Below, one piece after another: positions 8,618 through 17,328 of a stretch of DNA of 64,000 bases. The notes below the pieces were generated by a model that worked only from the letters and a program-made list of their open reading frames with translations, was not told the DNA's origin and did not search any database. Origin of the DNA: Microbacterium dauci (GTDB lineage: Bacteria; Actinomycetota; Actinomycetes; Actinomycetales; Microbacteriaceae); the NCBI RefSeq assembly GCF_030065535.1, contig NZ_JASJND010000002.1, forward strand, positions 1 through 64,000, read 5' to 3'. The position numbers and the translations under genes are program-made. Every line of letters starts with the position of its first letter. The stretch's first letter is position 1.

Positions 8618-10105
8618 ATGAGCGAACCGCACACCCCCGGTGCGAACGAGTCCGGCGCCGCCGGCCACACCGGCCCCACCGACTCGACCGCGAATGACAC
8701 GGCCGCGAACAGCGCCGCCCCGAACGCCCAAACCACCCCGGTGCCCGGCGCTGAACACGCCGCGGTGCCGCCGCGCCCTCCGCTGCCGCAGACGTCCAGC
8801 TTCGCTGCCGCTCCGACCCAGCCGCACGGATACGGGTGGGCAGGACAGGCCCCCGGTCAGCCGTTGCACGAGCAGCCCGAGCCCGAGGCGGCTGAGCCGT
8901 CCACCGACGCGAAGGTCGGTGCCGGAAAGATCGTCGCGGTCCTCGTCGCGGCAGCGATCGTCGGTTCGGTGTCGGGACTCGGCGGTGCCTTCATCGGCTC
9001 GTCGATGTTCGAGAGCTCGAGCGGCACCGTCGTCCAGTCGACGCCGCAGAACGTGACGGTCAATGACACCGACTCGGTGAATCAGACGACCGGCATCGCC
9101 GCGAAGACGCTGCCGAGCGTCGTCACGATCTCGGCATCCTCTTCGGACGGCGGGGGCACCGGGTCCGGTGTGGTCTTGTCGGAGGACGGCTACGTTGTCA
9201 CCAACACCCACGTCGTCACCCTGGACGGCGCGACCAGTGCGCCGACGCTGCGGGTCACCACGTCCGACGGCAAGGTGTACGACGCAGAGATCGTGGGCAC
9301 CGACCCGATGTACGACCTCGCGGTGATCAAGCTCGAGGACGCGTCGGGTCTGCAGCCGATCGAGTTCGCGGACTCGTCCTCGTTGAACGTGGGCGACACG
9401 ACAGTCGCCGTCGGTGCGCCGCTCGGGCTCTCCAACACGGTCACGACCGGGATCGTCAGTGCGCTGAACCGGTCGATCCAGATCGCCTCCTCGGCTGTCC
9501 CCGACAGCGGTGAGCAGGAAGACGACCAGCAGGGCGGGCAGTCCCCGTTCGAGTTCGACTTCGGCCAGGGACAGGGCCAGAGCGGTTCGACCGGCACGAT
9601 CTCGATCGCGGTCATCCAGACCGATGCGGCCATCAACCCGGGCAACTCGGGCGGTGCACTCGTCGATGACGAGGGCAAGCTGATCGGCGTCAACGTCGCC
9701 ATCGCGACGGCCGGGGGCACGTCGTCGAGCGAGGCGGCCGGCTCCATCGGTGTCGGGTTCTCGATCCCGTCGAACGTCGTTGAGCGGATCGCGAACGAGC
9801 TCATTGACTCCGGCGAGGCCACCCACGGCCTCCTCGGCGCGATGGTCGGCAACGCCGCGGACGCCGAGGGCAGCTCCACGACGGGTGCGCTGATCAGCGA
9901 AGTCACCGACGGAGGCGCAGCGGCCGCGGCCGGCCTGCGAGCCGATGACGTGGTGACCGAGTTCAACGGTGTGCCGATCGCAGATGCGACCGACCTCACC
10001 GCGCAGGTCCGCGCACTCGCTGCCGGCGCCGACGCGTCGCTCGTCTACGTCCGAGACGGCGAGACGCTCTCGGCCGATGTGACGCTCGGTGAACTGACCG
10101 ACTGA
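8618..10105 (+). CDS. HtrA/DegP-like membrane serine protease with PDZ domain
   Basis: 495-residue envelope protease for protein quality control. Layout: disordered Ala/Pro-rich cytoplasmic tail 1-100, one transmembrane helix about 103-126, trypsin-like domain about 160-390, PDZ domain about 400-490. Catalytic triad: His198 (NTHVV), Asp233 (YDLAVIKL), Ser344 (NPGNSGGAL). A Gln/Gly-rich acidic insertion at about 296-325 precedes the serine. The ATG at 8618 follows AGAAGGAG. Monocistronic, ending at a large inverted repeat. Confidence 0.92.
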   Translation: MSEPHTPGANESGAAGHTGPTDSTANDTAANSAAPNAQTTPVPGAEHAAVPPRPPLPQTSSFAAAPTQPHGYGWAGQAPGQPLHEQPEPEAAEPSTDAKVGAGKIVAVLVAAAIVGSVSGLGGAFIGSSMFESSSGTVVQSTPQNVTVNDTDSVNQTTGIAAKTLPSVVTISASSSDGGGTGSGVVLSEDGYVVTNTHVVTLDGATSAPTLRVTTSDGKVYDAEIVGTDPMYDLAVIKLEDASGLQPIEFADSSSLNVGDTTVAVGAPLGLSNTVTTGIVSALNRSIQIASSAVPDSGEQEDDQQGGQSPFEFDFGQGQGQSGSTGTISIAVIQTDAAINPGNSGGALVDDEGKLIGVNVAIATAGGTSSSEAAGSIGVGFSIPSNVVERIANELIDSGEATHGLLGAMVGNAADAEGSSTTGALISEVTDGGAAAAAGLRADDVVTEFNGVPIADATDLTAQVRALAAGADASLVYVRDGETLSADVTLGELTD

Positions 10106-10130
10106 GTCGGCGGAGGAGACCCAGGGTTCC

Positions 10131-10165
10131 GACCCCACCCCGCGATAGGCTCGCGGGGTGGGGTC
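10131..10165. repeat. 15-bp inverted repeat, terminator overlapping next promoter and start
   Basis: Perfect 15-bp arms (10131-10145, 10151-10165) around a TAGGC loop, just after htrA. The right arm contains the GTG start of the next gene at 10158, and the loop plus the next base spells the -10 box TAGGCT. It can act as htrA terminator while also being the core promoter of the glycerophosphotransferase gene. Confidence 0.7.
10146..10151 (+). promoter_or_regulatory. -10 box, leaderless start at 10158
   Basis: TAGGCT, six bases before the GTG at 10158, in the loop of the inverted repeat. Confidence 0.6.
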
Positions 10166-11396
10166 GTTCTCGTTCCGGTCGGGCAATGCCGCCCAGCTGC
10201 TCCGCATTCCGTTGCACCTCCTCGGTGCTGCAGTGACGACGGTCATCCCTCGGGTCCCCGGCACGTGGGTCTTCGGTTGCGCCACCGGCGTCGGCGAGGG
10301 TGCGCTCGCGGTGTGGCACGAAGCGGATGCCGCCGGCGTGCAGTCCGTCTGGCTCGTGGCGTCGGCCGACGAAGCAGCGGATGCCGCGCGGCGTGGCATC
10401 CGCTCGGCATCGAAGCGAGGGCTGCGCGGCTTCTGGCTGACTGCCCGGGCCCAGGTCGTCGTCGTGACCCACGGCGCCGGCGACGTGAACCGATATGCGA
10501 CGCGTGGGTCGTTCCTGGTGCAGCTGTGGCACGGGATCCCGCTGAAGCGCCTGGGACTGGACTCGCCGGCGACCGCCCGCAGCCCGCTCCCGATCCCCGG
10601 ACTCGCGCGTCTGCTCCGCGCCGCGTACCGGCGAACGCAGCGGCGGATCCGGCTGCTGCCGGCAGCGTCGCACCTCGTGCGAGGTCGCCTCGAGTCGGCC
10701 TTCGGCTTGGACGACGCGCGCGTTCCGGTGACCGGCGAACCGCGGACGGATGTCCTGCTCGCGGGGTCGCCCGACGAGCGCCGCGCCGCCGCTCGCGAGC
10801 AGCTGCATCGGCTGGTCGGTGACCTGGGCGAGCGACCGGTCGTGCTCTACGCGCCCACGTGGCGCGATGGTGCGCCCGACCCTGCGGTGCCCTCGGCCGC
10901 GGAGTGGTCGGCGATCCTCGACGTGCTCCGCGCAGCGGATGCCACGCTGCTCGTCCGGTCGCACCCCCTCGGCGCGGGCGACTACGCACCCCCGGCGTCG
11001 ACGGACCTCGTGCGCGCGTTGCCTGCGTCGCTGCTCGCGGACGTGACGCCGGTGCTGCCCGCGATCGACGTACTCGTCACCGACTACTCGTCGCTCGCCT
11101 TCGACACCGCGCTGCTCGAGATGCCGGTCGTGTACCTCGCGCCCGACGTGGCCGCGTACGCGCGCGAACGGGGCTTCTACGGGCGCTACCGCGATGTCGC
11201 CGGTGACGGCGTCGCCACCGACTGGACCGCCGCGGCGTCGCAGATCGCCGCGGTGCTGACCGACCCGAGCGAGGCGGCGCGGCGCCGCGCCCTCGCCCGC
11301 GGGGTGAGCGAGAGGGTGCATGCGTTCCGCGACGGGCGCAGCGCGGCGCGCGTGACCGCCGCGATCCTGCAGGCGTCTCGAGGAGGACGACGATGA
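10158..11396 (+). CDS. CDP-glycerol glycerophosphotransferase family protein
   Basis: 412-residue TagB/TagF-like polymer transferase, transferring polyol-phosphate from a CDP-activated donor to a wall teichoic-acid-type chain at the inner membrane. Family motifs: LWHGIPLKRL near residue 125, YAPTWRDG near 230, and VTDYSSLAFD near 310, which line the donor site. GTG start, probably leaderless. It overlaps the next gene by four bases, so the two are co-translated. Donor and acceptor are not determined by sequence. Confidence 0.85.
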   Translation: MGSFSFRSGNAAQLLRIPLHLLGAAVTTVIPRVPGTWVFGCATGVGEGALAVWHEADAAGVQSVWLVASADEAADAARRGIRSASKRGLRGFWLTARAQVVVVTHGAGDVNRYATRGSFLVQLWHGIPLKRLGLDSPATARSPLPIPGLARLLRAAYRRTQRRIRLLPAASHLVRGRLESAFGLDDARVPVTGEPRTDVLLAGSPDERRAAAREQLHRLVGDLGERPVVLYAPTWRDGAPDPAVPSAAEWSAILDVLRAADATLLVRSHPLGAGDYAPPASTDLVRALPASLLADVTPVLPAIDVLVTDYSSLAFDTALLEMPVVYLAPDVAAYARERGFYGRYRDVAGDGVATDWTAAASQIAAVLTDPSEAARRRALARGVSERVHAFRDGRSAARVTAAILQASRGGRR

Positions 11397-12838
11397 TGCA
11401 ACTCGAGTTCACGGCGGGTGCCGTGCCGATGCTCGTGGTCACCGCTGACGGCTTTCGGCCGACCTCCGTCGCGTTGCAGGGGCGGCGTGCGATCGCTGTC
11501 GGCTCGGTGTCCGCGACCGGTGACACATGGCGTGCCAAGGTTCCGCTGCACGTGTCGCGCTGGGGCGGTCCGGTGTTGCCACTGCCGAGCGGACGCTACG
11601 AGCTCATGCTCGACGGCGCGCCCACCGAGATCGCGACGTCGCACCCGCGGGTCGCGCTCGGGGAGATGGATGCCGAGGTCGTCGACGGGCGCGTCAGCGT
11701 GTCGGCGCCCGCGGACGACGCGCCACTGCCGCCACGCGGCATCCTCGACCGCGTCCTTGGGCCGCGTGGATTCGGTCCGCTCCGCGACACGGTGTTCTTC
11801 GAGAGCTTCTACGGTCGCAACGCGAGCTGCAATCCGCGGGCGATCGATGCCGAGCTCGCGCGGCTGGCGCCGGACGTGACCCGGTATTGGAGCGTCGTCG
11901 ATCACTCGGTCGCGGTGCCCGACGGCGCCGTCCCGGTCATCGAGGGGAGTGCGGCCTGGCATCGGGCGCGATCCACATCGCGGTTGCTGGTCGTGAACGA
12001 CTGGCTCCGGCACGGGTTCGTGCGTCGCCGCGGGCAGCGGGTGTTGCAGACCTGGCACGGCACACCGCTGAAGCGTCTCGCGCTGCACCGGGCGGGCTTC
12101 GATCCGCGTCGATCGGTCGCGATCGTCCGCGAGAGCCTGCGGTGGAGCGTGCTGCTCGCGCAGAACCCGTTCGCGGCCGGCATCCTCGCGCGTGCCTACG
12201 CGTTCGTCGGTCGCCCGGTGTGGGTCGAGGGGTACCCGCGCAACGATGTGCTCATCGACGGGGACGGTCGGGCAGTCCGCGACGCCCTCGGTATCGATCA
12301 CGAGCAGCGCGTCCTCCTCTACGCTCCGACGTGGCGCGACGACCGCGAGCAGATGGTCGACTTTCTCGACGTGGAGCGGTTGGCACGCGATGTTGACGCG
12401 GTCGTCCTCGTGCGCGGCCACTCTCGGACGCTGATCCCCGGCACCGACGCGCGCGGCGCCCGGGTGATCGACGTGACGGGGTACCCCGACATCGCCGAAC
12501 TCCTGCTCGTCGCGGACGGGCTCATCACCGACTACTCCTCGGTCATGTTCGACTACAGCGCCACCGGCAAACCGATCTACGTGTTCGCCCCCGACCTCGA
12601 GCACTACCGCGGCGAACTGCGCGGGTTCTACTTCGACCTCGCCGAGCGCGTTCCAGGCCCGATGACGGCGACGCATGACGAACTCACGGCTGCGTTGACG
12701 GATGCCGCGGTGCCGACCCGGTTCGCCGAGCGGGCCGCCGCGTGGCGGGCGCGATTCAACGCCCGGGACGACGGTCGAGCCGCGGAGCGCGTCGTCGCAC
12801 GTCTGCTCGACCAGGGGATGATCCGTAGCGGTCGTTGA
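11393..12838 (+). CDS. CDP-glycerol glycerophosphotransferase family protein
   Basis: 481-residue second paralogue. The N-terminal ~120 residues are a beta-rich domain of unknown role, followed by the transferase part with TWHGTPLKRL near residue 223, YAPTWRDDR near 311 and ITDYSSVMFD near 380. AGGAGG lies seven bases before the first of two adjacent ATGs; initiation at 11393 or 11396 cannot be separated. Coupled to the upstream paralogue (ATGA). Two linked paralogues suggest a primer/polymerase division of labour as in TagB/TagF, by inference. The stop codon is supplied by a repeat element. Confidence 0.85.
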   Translation: MMQLEFTAGAVPMLVVTADGFRPTSVALQGRRAIAVGSVSATGDTWRAKVPLHVSRWGGPVLPLPSGRYELMLDGAPTEIATSHPRVALGEMDAEVVDGRVSVSAPADDAPLPPRGILDRVLGPRGFGPLRDTVFFESFYGRNASCNPRAIDAELARLAPDVTRYWSVVDHSVAVPDGAVPVIEGSAAWHRARSTSRLLVVNDWLRHGFVRRRGQRVLQTWHGTPLKRLALHRAGFDPRRSVAIVRESLRWSVLLAQNPFAAGILARAYAFVGRPVWVEGYPRNDVLIDGDGRAVRDALGIDHEQRVLLYAPTWRDDREQMVDFLDVERLARDVDAVVLVRGHSRTLIPGTDARGARVIDVTGYPDIAELLLVADGLITDYSSVMFDYSATGKPIYVFAPDLEHYRGELRGFYFDLAERVPGPMTATHDELTAALTDAAVPTRFAERAAAWRARFNARDDGRAAERVVARLLDQGMIRSGR

Positions 12839-12864
12839 GCGAGCGAAGCGAGACGAAACGCTCG
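12829..12864. repeat. REP-like intergenic element
   Basis: GGTCGTTGAGCGAGCGAAGC followed by GAGACGAAACGCTCGT. It looks like the iterated intergenic elements common in Microbacteriaceae, and its TTGA supplies the stop codon of the preceding gene. A related CGAAACGC inverted repeat is found at 24067-24100. Family assignment is from memory and pattern, not from a search. Confidence 0.5.
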
Positions 12865-12873
12865 TCCTGAGGA

Positions 12874-12906
12874 GATGCCTGAATTGAGGCGATGCCTGAA
12901 TTGAGG
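12874..12906. repeat. Tandem 17-bp direct repeat
   Basis: GATGCCTGAATTGAGG occurs twice (12874-12889 and 12891-12906) with one spacer base, between two convergent genes. No gene fits here. Confidence 0.7.
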
Positions 12907-12912
12907 AAGATG

Positions 12913-13992
12913 TCAGGGCAGCGGCGTGTTGCGCACGAGCCGTGAGGTGTCCACGGTGCCGCGCGCACCGCGGAGGATGCCGCCGAGGAAGCCGAGCCCC
13001 CACGCGAGGTGCATCGACGGCAGCACGACCGCGAACCACGCGCGCTCGGCGAGCGGCGCCTTGACTGCGGCGGAGATGACGATGACCGTCGCGGTGTAGA
13101 CGGCGAGCGGGGCGTAGACGACCGAGGCGATGACGGCAGCGACCCCCGTCAGGACGCCGAGCGCCTGCAACACGCCGACGATGGCCGCGAGACCCGTGTT
13201 CACGACGAGGCCCGGGGGAGCGAAGAACCGAAGCGAGTTTCGACGCCCGAAGCGGCGGACGAGTTCCCCCCGCCACGTACCGGTGGCCATGAATTGACGG
13301 ACCAGACGACCCCAGCGCTCACGCGGCCAGTAGGTGACCGCGAGCCGCGGGTCGAACCAGACGCGATAGCCCGCGGCCCTGATCCGGAGGTTGAGCTCCC
13401 AGTCCTCGCCCCGACGGATCGTCTCGTCGAACATGCCGACCTCGCGCAGCACGTCGGCGCGCATCACCCCGAGGTACGCCGACTCGGCCGGGCCCTCAAC
13501 GGCTCCGCCGTGATACGCACCTCCGCCGAGGCCGATTCGTGAGTTGTACGCTCGCGCGACGGCCCGCTGGAAGGGCGTCCGGCCGTCGGCGCGCATCACG
13601 CCACCCACGTTCGCAGCTTTCACACGATCGAGCGTCGCGAGCGCCTGGCGGGTGTAGCCGGGCTCGAGTTCGGAGTGCGCGTCGACTCGCACGATCGTCC
13701 CGTACGCGGCGGCGGCGATCGCGAGGTTGAGACCGACGGGGATATCGGCGCGCGGGTTGTGGATCACCCGCACACGTTGGTCGGCGGCGGCGATCCGCTC
13801 GGCCAATTCGGTGGTCCCGTCGGTGGAGGGGGCGAGTGCGAGCAGCAGCTCGGTCGGACCATCGACCTCCTGTTCGAGCACGCTCTCGACGGCGCGCGCG
13901 AGGTAGTCGACCTCGTTGAGGACGGGCATCACGTACGTCACCCCGGGCGCCGGGACAGAGGCATCCCGCGGAGCCGGGCGAACGTCGTGCAT
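12913..13992 (-). CDS. Glycosyltransferase family 2, membrane anchored (ExoA-like)
   Basis: 359 residues. N-terminal GT-A domain: VMPVLNE, the nucleotide-binding DAHSE (a DxD equivalent) and RRGEDWELNLR with the ED motif for the acceptor base. The last ~100 residues form three or four hydrophobic helices. Resembles succinoglycan-type ExoA transferases that add a sugar to a lipid-linked or membrane acceptor. Convergent with the transferase pair and divergent from another one at 14043, so probably part of the same surface-polymer locus. Sugar unknown. Confidence 0.85.
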   Translation of the reverse strand: MHDVRPAPRDASVPAPGVTYVMPVLNEVDYLARAVESVLEQEVDGPTELLLALAPSTDGTTELAERIAAADQRVRVIHNPRADIPVGLNLAIAAAAYGTIVRVDAHSELEPGYTRQALATLDRVKAANVGGVMRADGRTPFQRAVARAYNSRIGLGGGAYHGGAVEGPAESAYLGVMRADVLREVGMFDETIRRGEDWELNLRIRAAGYRVWFDPRLAVTYWPRERWGRLVRQFMATGTWRGELVRRFGRRNSLRFFAPPGLVVNTGLAAIVGVLQALGVLTGVAAVIASVVYAPLAVYTATVIVISAAVKAPLAERAWFAVVLPSMHLAWGLGFLGGILRGARGTVDTSRLVRNTPLP

Positions 13993-14030
13993 CCGTCGAT
14001 CATGTCACGTGGACGAAGGTGAACCGCCGG

Positions 14031-14036
14031 TAAACT
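14031..14036 (+). promoter_or_regulatory. -10 box, leaderless start at 14043
   Basis: TAAACT, six bases before ATG 14043. The intervening GGAGGG would lie upstream of the transcription start and so not function as a ribosome binding site if this box is used. Confidence 0.55.
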
Positions 14037-14042
14037 GGAGGG

Positions 14043-15314
14043 ATGATCGCGATCGCCGACCTCCGAAAGGTGCGCGCGCTCGTCGCCAAGGCACTCGCCA
14101 ACCGCCTGGCCGTCAGGGATGTCCGTCACCGCCTCGCGCGGACCGTGCCGCACCGCGCCGATCACTTCCGCGTCGCGGTCTACTTCGCCGACGGCGACGT
14201 GAACATGTACCAAGTACGGCAGTGGTACAAGCCGCTGCAGCAGCTCGCGGCATCGTGGCCCGTCGTGGTCCTCAGTCGGAATCCGACCGGTGCCCTCGCG
14301 CTCCTCGAGGACGCCGGACTGCCCGTCGCGTTCGTCCCCACCGTCCGCGACCTCGAGTCGTACATCGCCACGCAGGACATCCGCGTCGTGCTCTACGTGA
14401 ACCAGAACACGAAGAACTTCCAGATGTTCCGGTACGGGCACCGCTGGCACGTCTTCATCAACCACGGCGAGTCCGACAAGATGTACATGACCACGAACCA
14501 GTTCAAGGCGTACGACTACGCACTGATCGCAGGGGATGCCGCGCGGTCGCGGCTGTCACGGGTGTTGTGGAACTACGACCTCGACGCACGCACGATCCAG
14601 ATCGGACGACCGCAGGCGGATCACTTCTCGGGTGACCTGCCGTACACGCCAGACGACCGCGTCGTGGTGCTCTACGCACCCACGTGGGAGGGCGATCGCC
14701 CGTCTGCCTTCTACGGCTCGATCCGCTCTCACGGTGAGGCCCTCGCCGAAGCGGTACTCGCCTCGCCGCGGCACCGGCTCGTCTACCGGCCGCATCCACG
14801 CTCGGGCGTCGTCGACGACGAGTACGGGGCCGCCCACCGCCGGATCGTCGCAGCGATCGAGGCGGCCAACGCAGCTGATCGTTCGGCGCAGCACGTCTAC
14901 GACAACGGGCCAGAGCTCGGCTGGCAGCTCTCTGCGGCAGACGTGGCGGTCGTCGACATCTCGGCAATGGTCTACGACCGTCTCGCGGCAGGTCTGCCGC
15001 TCATGGTCACGCGTCCGGTCGCGCCCGAGGCGACGGTCGACACCGGGGGATACCTGAGCGATGCCGAGTGGCTCGACGCGGGGACGCCTGAGCAGCAGCT
15101 CGCCGCCGTCGAACGCGTGCGCACCGACCCCGATGCCGTCTCGCGGCTCGAACACTGGGTGCGCCACTACTTCGGTGACACGGCCCCGGGGGCGGCATCC
15201 GCTCGGTTCCACGACGCGATCGCGCGGCTCATGCTCGAGTGGGACCGCTGGCACGCGACGACCGCGGATGCGCCGGCCGACGAGGCCGAAGAGGCCGAGC
15301 TCGACGAGGACTGA
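14043..15314 (+). CDS. Divergent glycerophosphotransferase-like protein
   Basis: 423 residues, third member of the CDP-glycerol transferase-like group in this locus but more divergent: INHGESDKMY replaces WHGxPLKRL, YAPTWEG is kept near residue 220, and VVDISAMVYD replaces TDYSS near 305. RPHPRS near 255 also matches the fold. The final ~15 residues are very acidic. Probably acts on a related polymer or a different polyol-phosphate. Function is family level only. Confidence 0.75.
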   Translation: MIAIADLRKVRALVAKALANRLAVRDVRHRLARTVPHRADHFRVAVYFADGDVNMYQVRQWYKPLQQLAASWPVVVLSRNPTGALALLEDAGLPVAFVPTVRDLESYIATQDIRVVLYVNQNTKNFQMFRYGHRWHVFINHGESDKMYMTTNQFKAYDYALIAGDAARSRLSRVLWNYDLDARTIQIGRPQADHFSGDLPYTPDDRVVVLYAPTWEGDRPSAFYGSIRSHGEALAEAVLASPRHRLVYRPHPRSGVVDDEYGAAHRRIVAAIEAANAADRSAQHVYDNGPELGWQLSAADVAVVDISAMVYDRLAAGLPLMVTRPVAPEATVDTGGYLSDAEWLDAGTPEQQLAAVERVRTDPDAVSRLEHWVRHYFGDTAPGAASARFHDAIARLMLEWDRWHATTADAPADEAEEAELDED

Positions 15315-15320
15315 CCCTCG

Positions 15321-15536
15321 TCAGGACCCCATCGCGATGAACGCGGCGACGGCGGATGCCGCCGCGATCAGCAGCGCGATGCCGACGAGCGCGGCGTGGA
15401 CGAGCAGGAAGCGCGTCGGGCGGCCGTCCTCGGTGCGGGCGCGCGGGTCGCGCGAGACGCGGCGGAAGAAGCTCGGCCAGACGAGCACGTTGAACGCAGC
15501 GCCCACGAGGAGCAGCACGATGAGGAGCGTGGTCAC
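15321..15536 (-). CDS. Small membrane protein
   Basis: 71 residues with two hydrophobic helices (about 3-20 and 47-67) and an Arg-rich loop between them (RRVSRDPRARTEDGRPTR). Resembles the short SCO4848-type actinobacterial membrane proteins. GTG start overlaps the upstream gene's stop by four bases, so co-translated with it. Role unknown. Confidence 0.7.
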   Translation of the reverse strand: MTTLLIVLLLVGAAFNVLVWPSFFRRVSRDPRARTEDGRPTRFLLVHAALVGIALLIAAASAVAAFIAMGS

Positions 15537-16381
15537 TGCTCGAGCCTAGGCGCCTCGCCGGGTGCGCGGCGGCGCAGCCGACCGAGCGCTCGGGCCCCGC
15601 TCCGTTCGATCGGGTTCGCGCCAGGTGCGGGTTCGAGGTCGGCGGGGAAGTCCACTGGCGGCTGCCCGAATGCGCGCCGCGCGCCGACGACGACGCGACG
15701 ACCGAGGATGTGGTTGCCGGTGCCGCCGATCACGGCGCCGACGCCGAACGGGAGCGCCTTGCCGATGATCGAGGCGCTGCCCTGCGCCGCGAACCGGCGG
15801 ATGAACGCATTCTTCAGCCGGTCGACGAGCGGTCCGACCATCGCGCGGGGGAGCGACGACGTGACGAGGTCACCCCAGTATGCAGACCGTGCCGGCCCGG
15901 ACCCGCCGGCCTGGCGTGCGAACTGCGAGACGAGGTCGACGCCCTCCTTGCCGACCATCAGGGTGAGCACGAGCGCGCGAGCCCGATCGGGGTTCTCGAC
16001 CGGGATGCCGTGGAGTTCAGAGAGCGACTGCGCGAACATCGCCGTTGCCTCGAGGAAACCCACGGTCTCGACCCCGCTGAGCGCGAGCGTCACGCCCGTG
16101 CCGATGCCGGGGATCACCGCGGTCGCGCCGACTGCCGCGCCGCCGGTGGTGACTGCGGCCAAGTACCGGCGTTCGAGGATGCGGGAGATCTCGGCTGTGC
16201 TCGCGTCGGGATGACGGAGTCGGATGCCGCGCAAGTGTGCGACGACCAGCGGACGCTGGACTGCGAGGACGCGGTCGAGCGCGCGGATTGCACGGGGGTG
16301 CTCCGGAGAACCCACCGGCGGCAGCCCACCGTTCCACGGTGCGTCGTCGGGGAGGGAGTGGATGCGCGGTACCTCGGTCAT
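15533..16381 (-). CDS. Conserved hypothetical protein with central hydrophobic segment
   Basis: 282 residues. Two Gly/Ala-rich hydrophobic stretches stand out: VGATAVIPGIGTGVTLALSG near 83-102 and IIGKALPFGVGAVIGGTG near 205-222. The C-terminus is Arg-rich. The pattern resembles EcsC-like membrane-associated proteins but I cannot name a family with confidence. Forms a two-gene unit with the small membrane protein downstream. Confidence 0.65.
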   Translation of the reverse strand: MTEVPRIHSLPDDAPWNGGLPPVGSPEHPRAIRALDRVLAVQRPLVVAHLRGIRLRHPDASTAEISRILERRYLAAVTTGGAAVGATAVIPGIGTGVTLALSGVETVGFLEATAMFAQSLSELHGIPVENPDRARALVLTLMVGKEGVDLVSQFARQAGGSGPARSAYWGDLVTSSLPRAMVGPLVDRLKNAFIRRFAAQGSASIIGKALPFGVGAVIGGTGNHILGRRVVVGARRAFGQPPVDFPADLEPAPGANPIERSGARALGRLRRRAPGEAPRLEQ

Positions 16382-16449
16382 GACACGGCGATGCTATTGG
16401 GCACCGCTGAGCGGGCGCTGTGCGGCGCCACGCCCATCAGGTGCGTGCG

Positions 16450-17142
16450 TCAGACGTACAGGTTGGCGCGCTCGAGGTCTTCGGCGAAGTCGACCTCGAC
16501 GGCGTACAGGTCCGAGATGTCGAGCGGCTGGACGCGCACGCCATTCTCGGCGATCGCGAGCTCGATGCCGCGCTCAAAGTAGTCCTGGTCGTCGACGCGT
16601 CCGAGCTGCGCGATGAGCGCGGGCTTGTCGGCGCGCGAAATGTAGTTGATGCCCACGGCTTCGCCGAGGCCACCGACGACGGTCTTCGAGAGCTCCGCGA
16701 TGCTGCCGTCGGCATCGACGGTGTACTTGACTTCCTCGTCACTGACCTTCGACGTGTTGACGGTCACGAACGAGGTGTCTGCCTCGATGAGCGCGAGCGC
16801 GCGACCCAGGACGCGGGGGTCGAACACGACGTCGCCGTTCATCCAGAGCACGCCGCCCTTGCCCGTCGCCTTGAGGGCGCGCAGCAGGCTCTTGGACGTG
16901 TTCGTCTGGTCGTAACGGTCGTTGTAGACGTACTGCGCGTCGGGGAACGCGTCGACGATGGTCTCGGCGCGGTAGCCGACGACGGTGGTGATCTTGGCGG
17001 CCGGTCCGAAGGCGGCGCGGATGTTGTCGTGCTGCTGGCCCATGATGGTGCGGCCGTCGCTGAGTGCGGTGAGCGGCTTGGGGAGGCTGCGTCCGAGGCG
17101 CGAGCCCATGCCTGCGGCGAGGATGACGATCTGCGTGGTCAC
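16450..17142 (-). CDS. NTP transferase, LicC-like phosphocholine/sugar cytidylyltransferase
   Basis: 230-residue nucleotidyltransferase. The signature LAAGMGSRLG...PKPL (residues 8-24) is the NTP-binding loop; WMNGDVVFDP near 100-109 supplies the metal-binding Asp; VDFAEDLERAN near the end fits the family. Closest in look to LicC-type cytidylyltransferases that activate phosphocholine or related headgroups for surface polymers. GTG start with AGGAG eight bases upstream. Located beside three polyol-phosphate transferases, so it may provide a CDP-activated donor; this link is inferred. Confidence 0.75.
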   Translation of the reverse strand: MTTQIVILAAGMGSRLGRSLPKPLTALSDGRTIMGQQHDNIRAAFGPAAKITTVVGYRAETIVDAFPDAQYVYNDRYDQTNTSKSLLRALKATGKGGVLWMNGDVVFDPRVLGRALALIEADTSFVTVNTSKVSDEEVKYTVDADGSIAELSKTVVGGLGEAVGINYISRADKPALIAQLGRVDDQDYFERGIELAIAENGVRVQPLDISDLYAVEVDFAEDLERANLYV

Positions 17143-17316
17143 AGGTTCACTCCTGACGATCTGGTCACTGTCCGTTCATGTACTGGACACCTCATCGTGC
17201 CGCCCAACATGCTAGCGACGGCACCTGAACGTCGGCCGAACACACCCGCTGCCGTTGTCGTTTCGTGACATTCCGGCACCCGTCCTCGCTCCAGACGAGT
17301 GTCCCATATGCCTTGC
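17143..17316. other. Divergent intergenic region
   Basis: About 180 bases between the divergent nucleotidyltransferase and ABC ATPase genes. Relatively AT-rich patches and the ribosome binding site of the minus-strand gene are seen. No further gene or clear operator was recognised. Confidence 0.5.
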
Positions 17317-17322
17317 TAGATT
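17317..17322 (+). promoter_or_regulatory. -10 box, leaderless start at 17329
   Basis: TAGATT, six bases before the GTG at 17329. Confidence 0.6.
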
Positions 17323-17328
17323 TGTGGG

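Noticed and set aside
7877..10399. Open frame of about 840 codons on the minus strand opposite htrA and the aminotransferase
   Set aside because: Arg/Gly/Asp-rich antisense shadow typical of high-GC DNA. The plus-strand htrA has a full catalytic triad and clear start signals, so the opposite frame is not coding.
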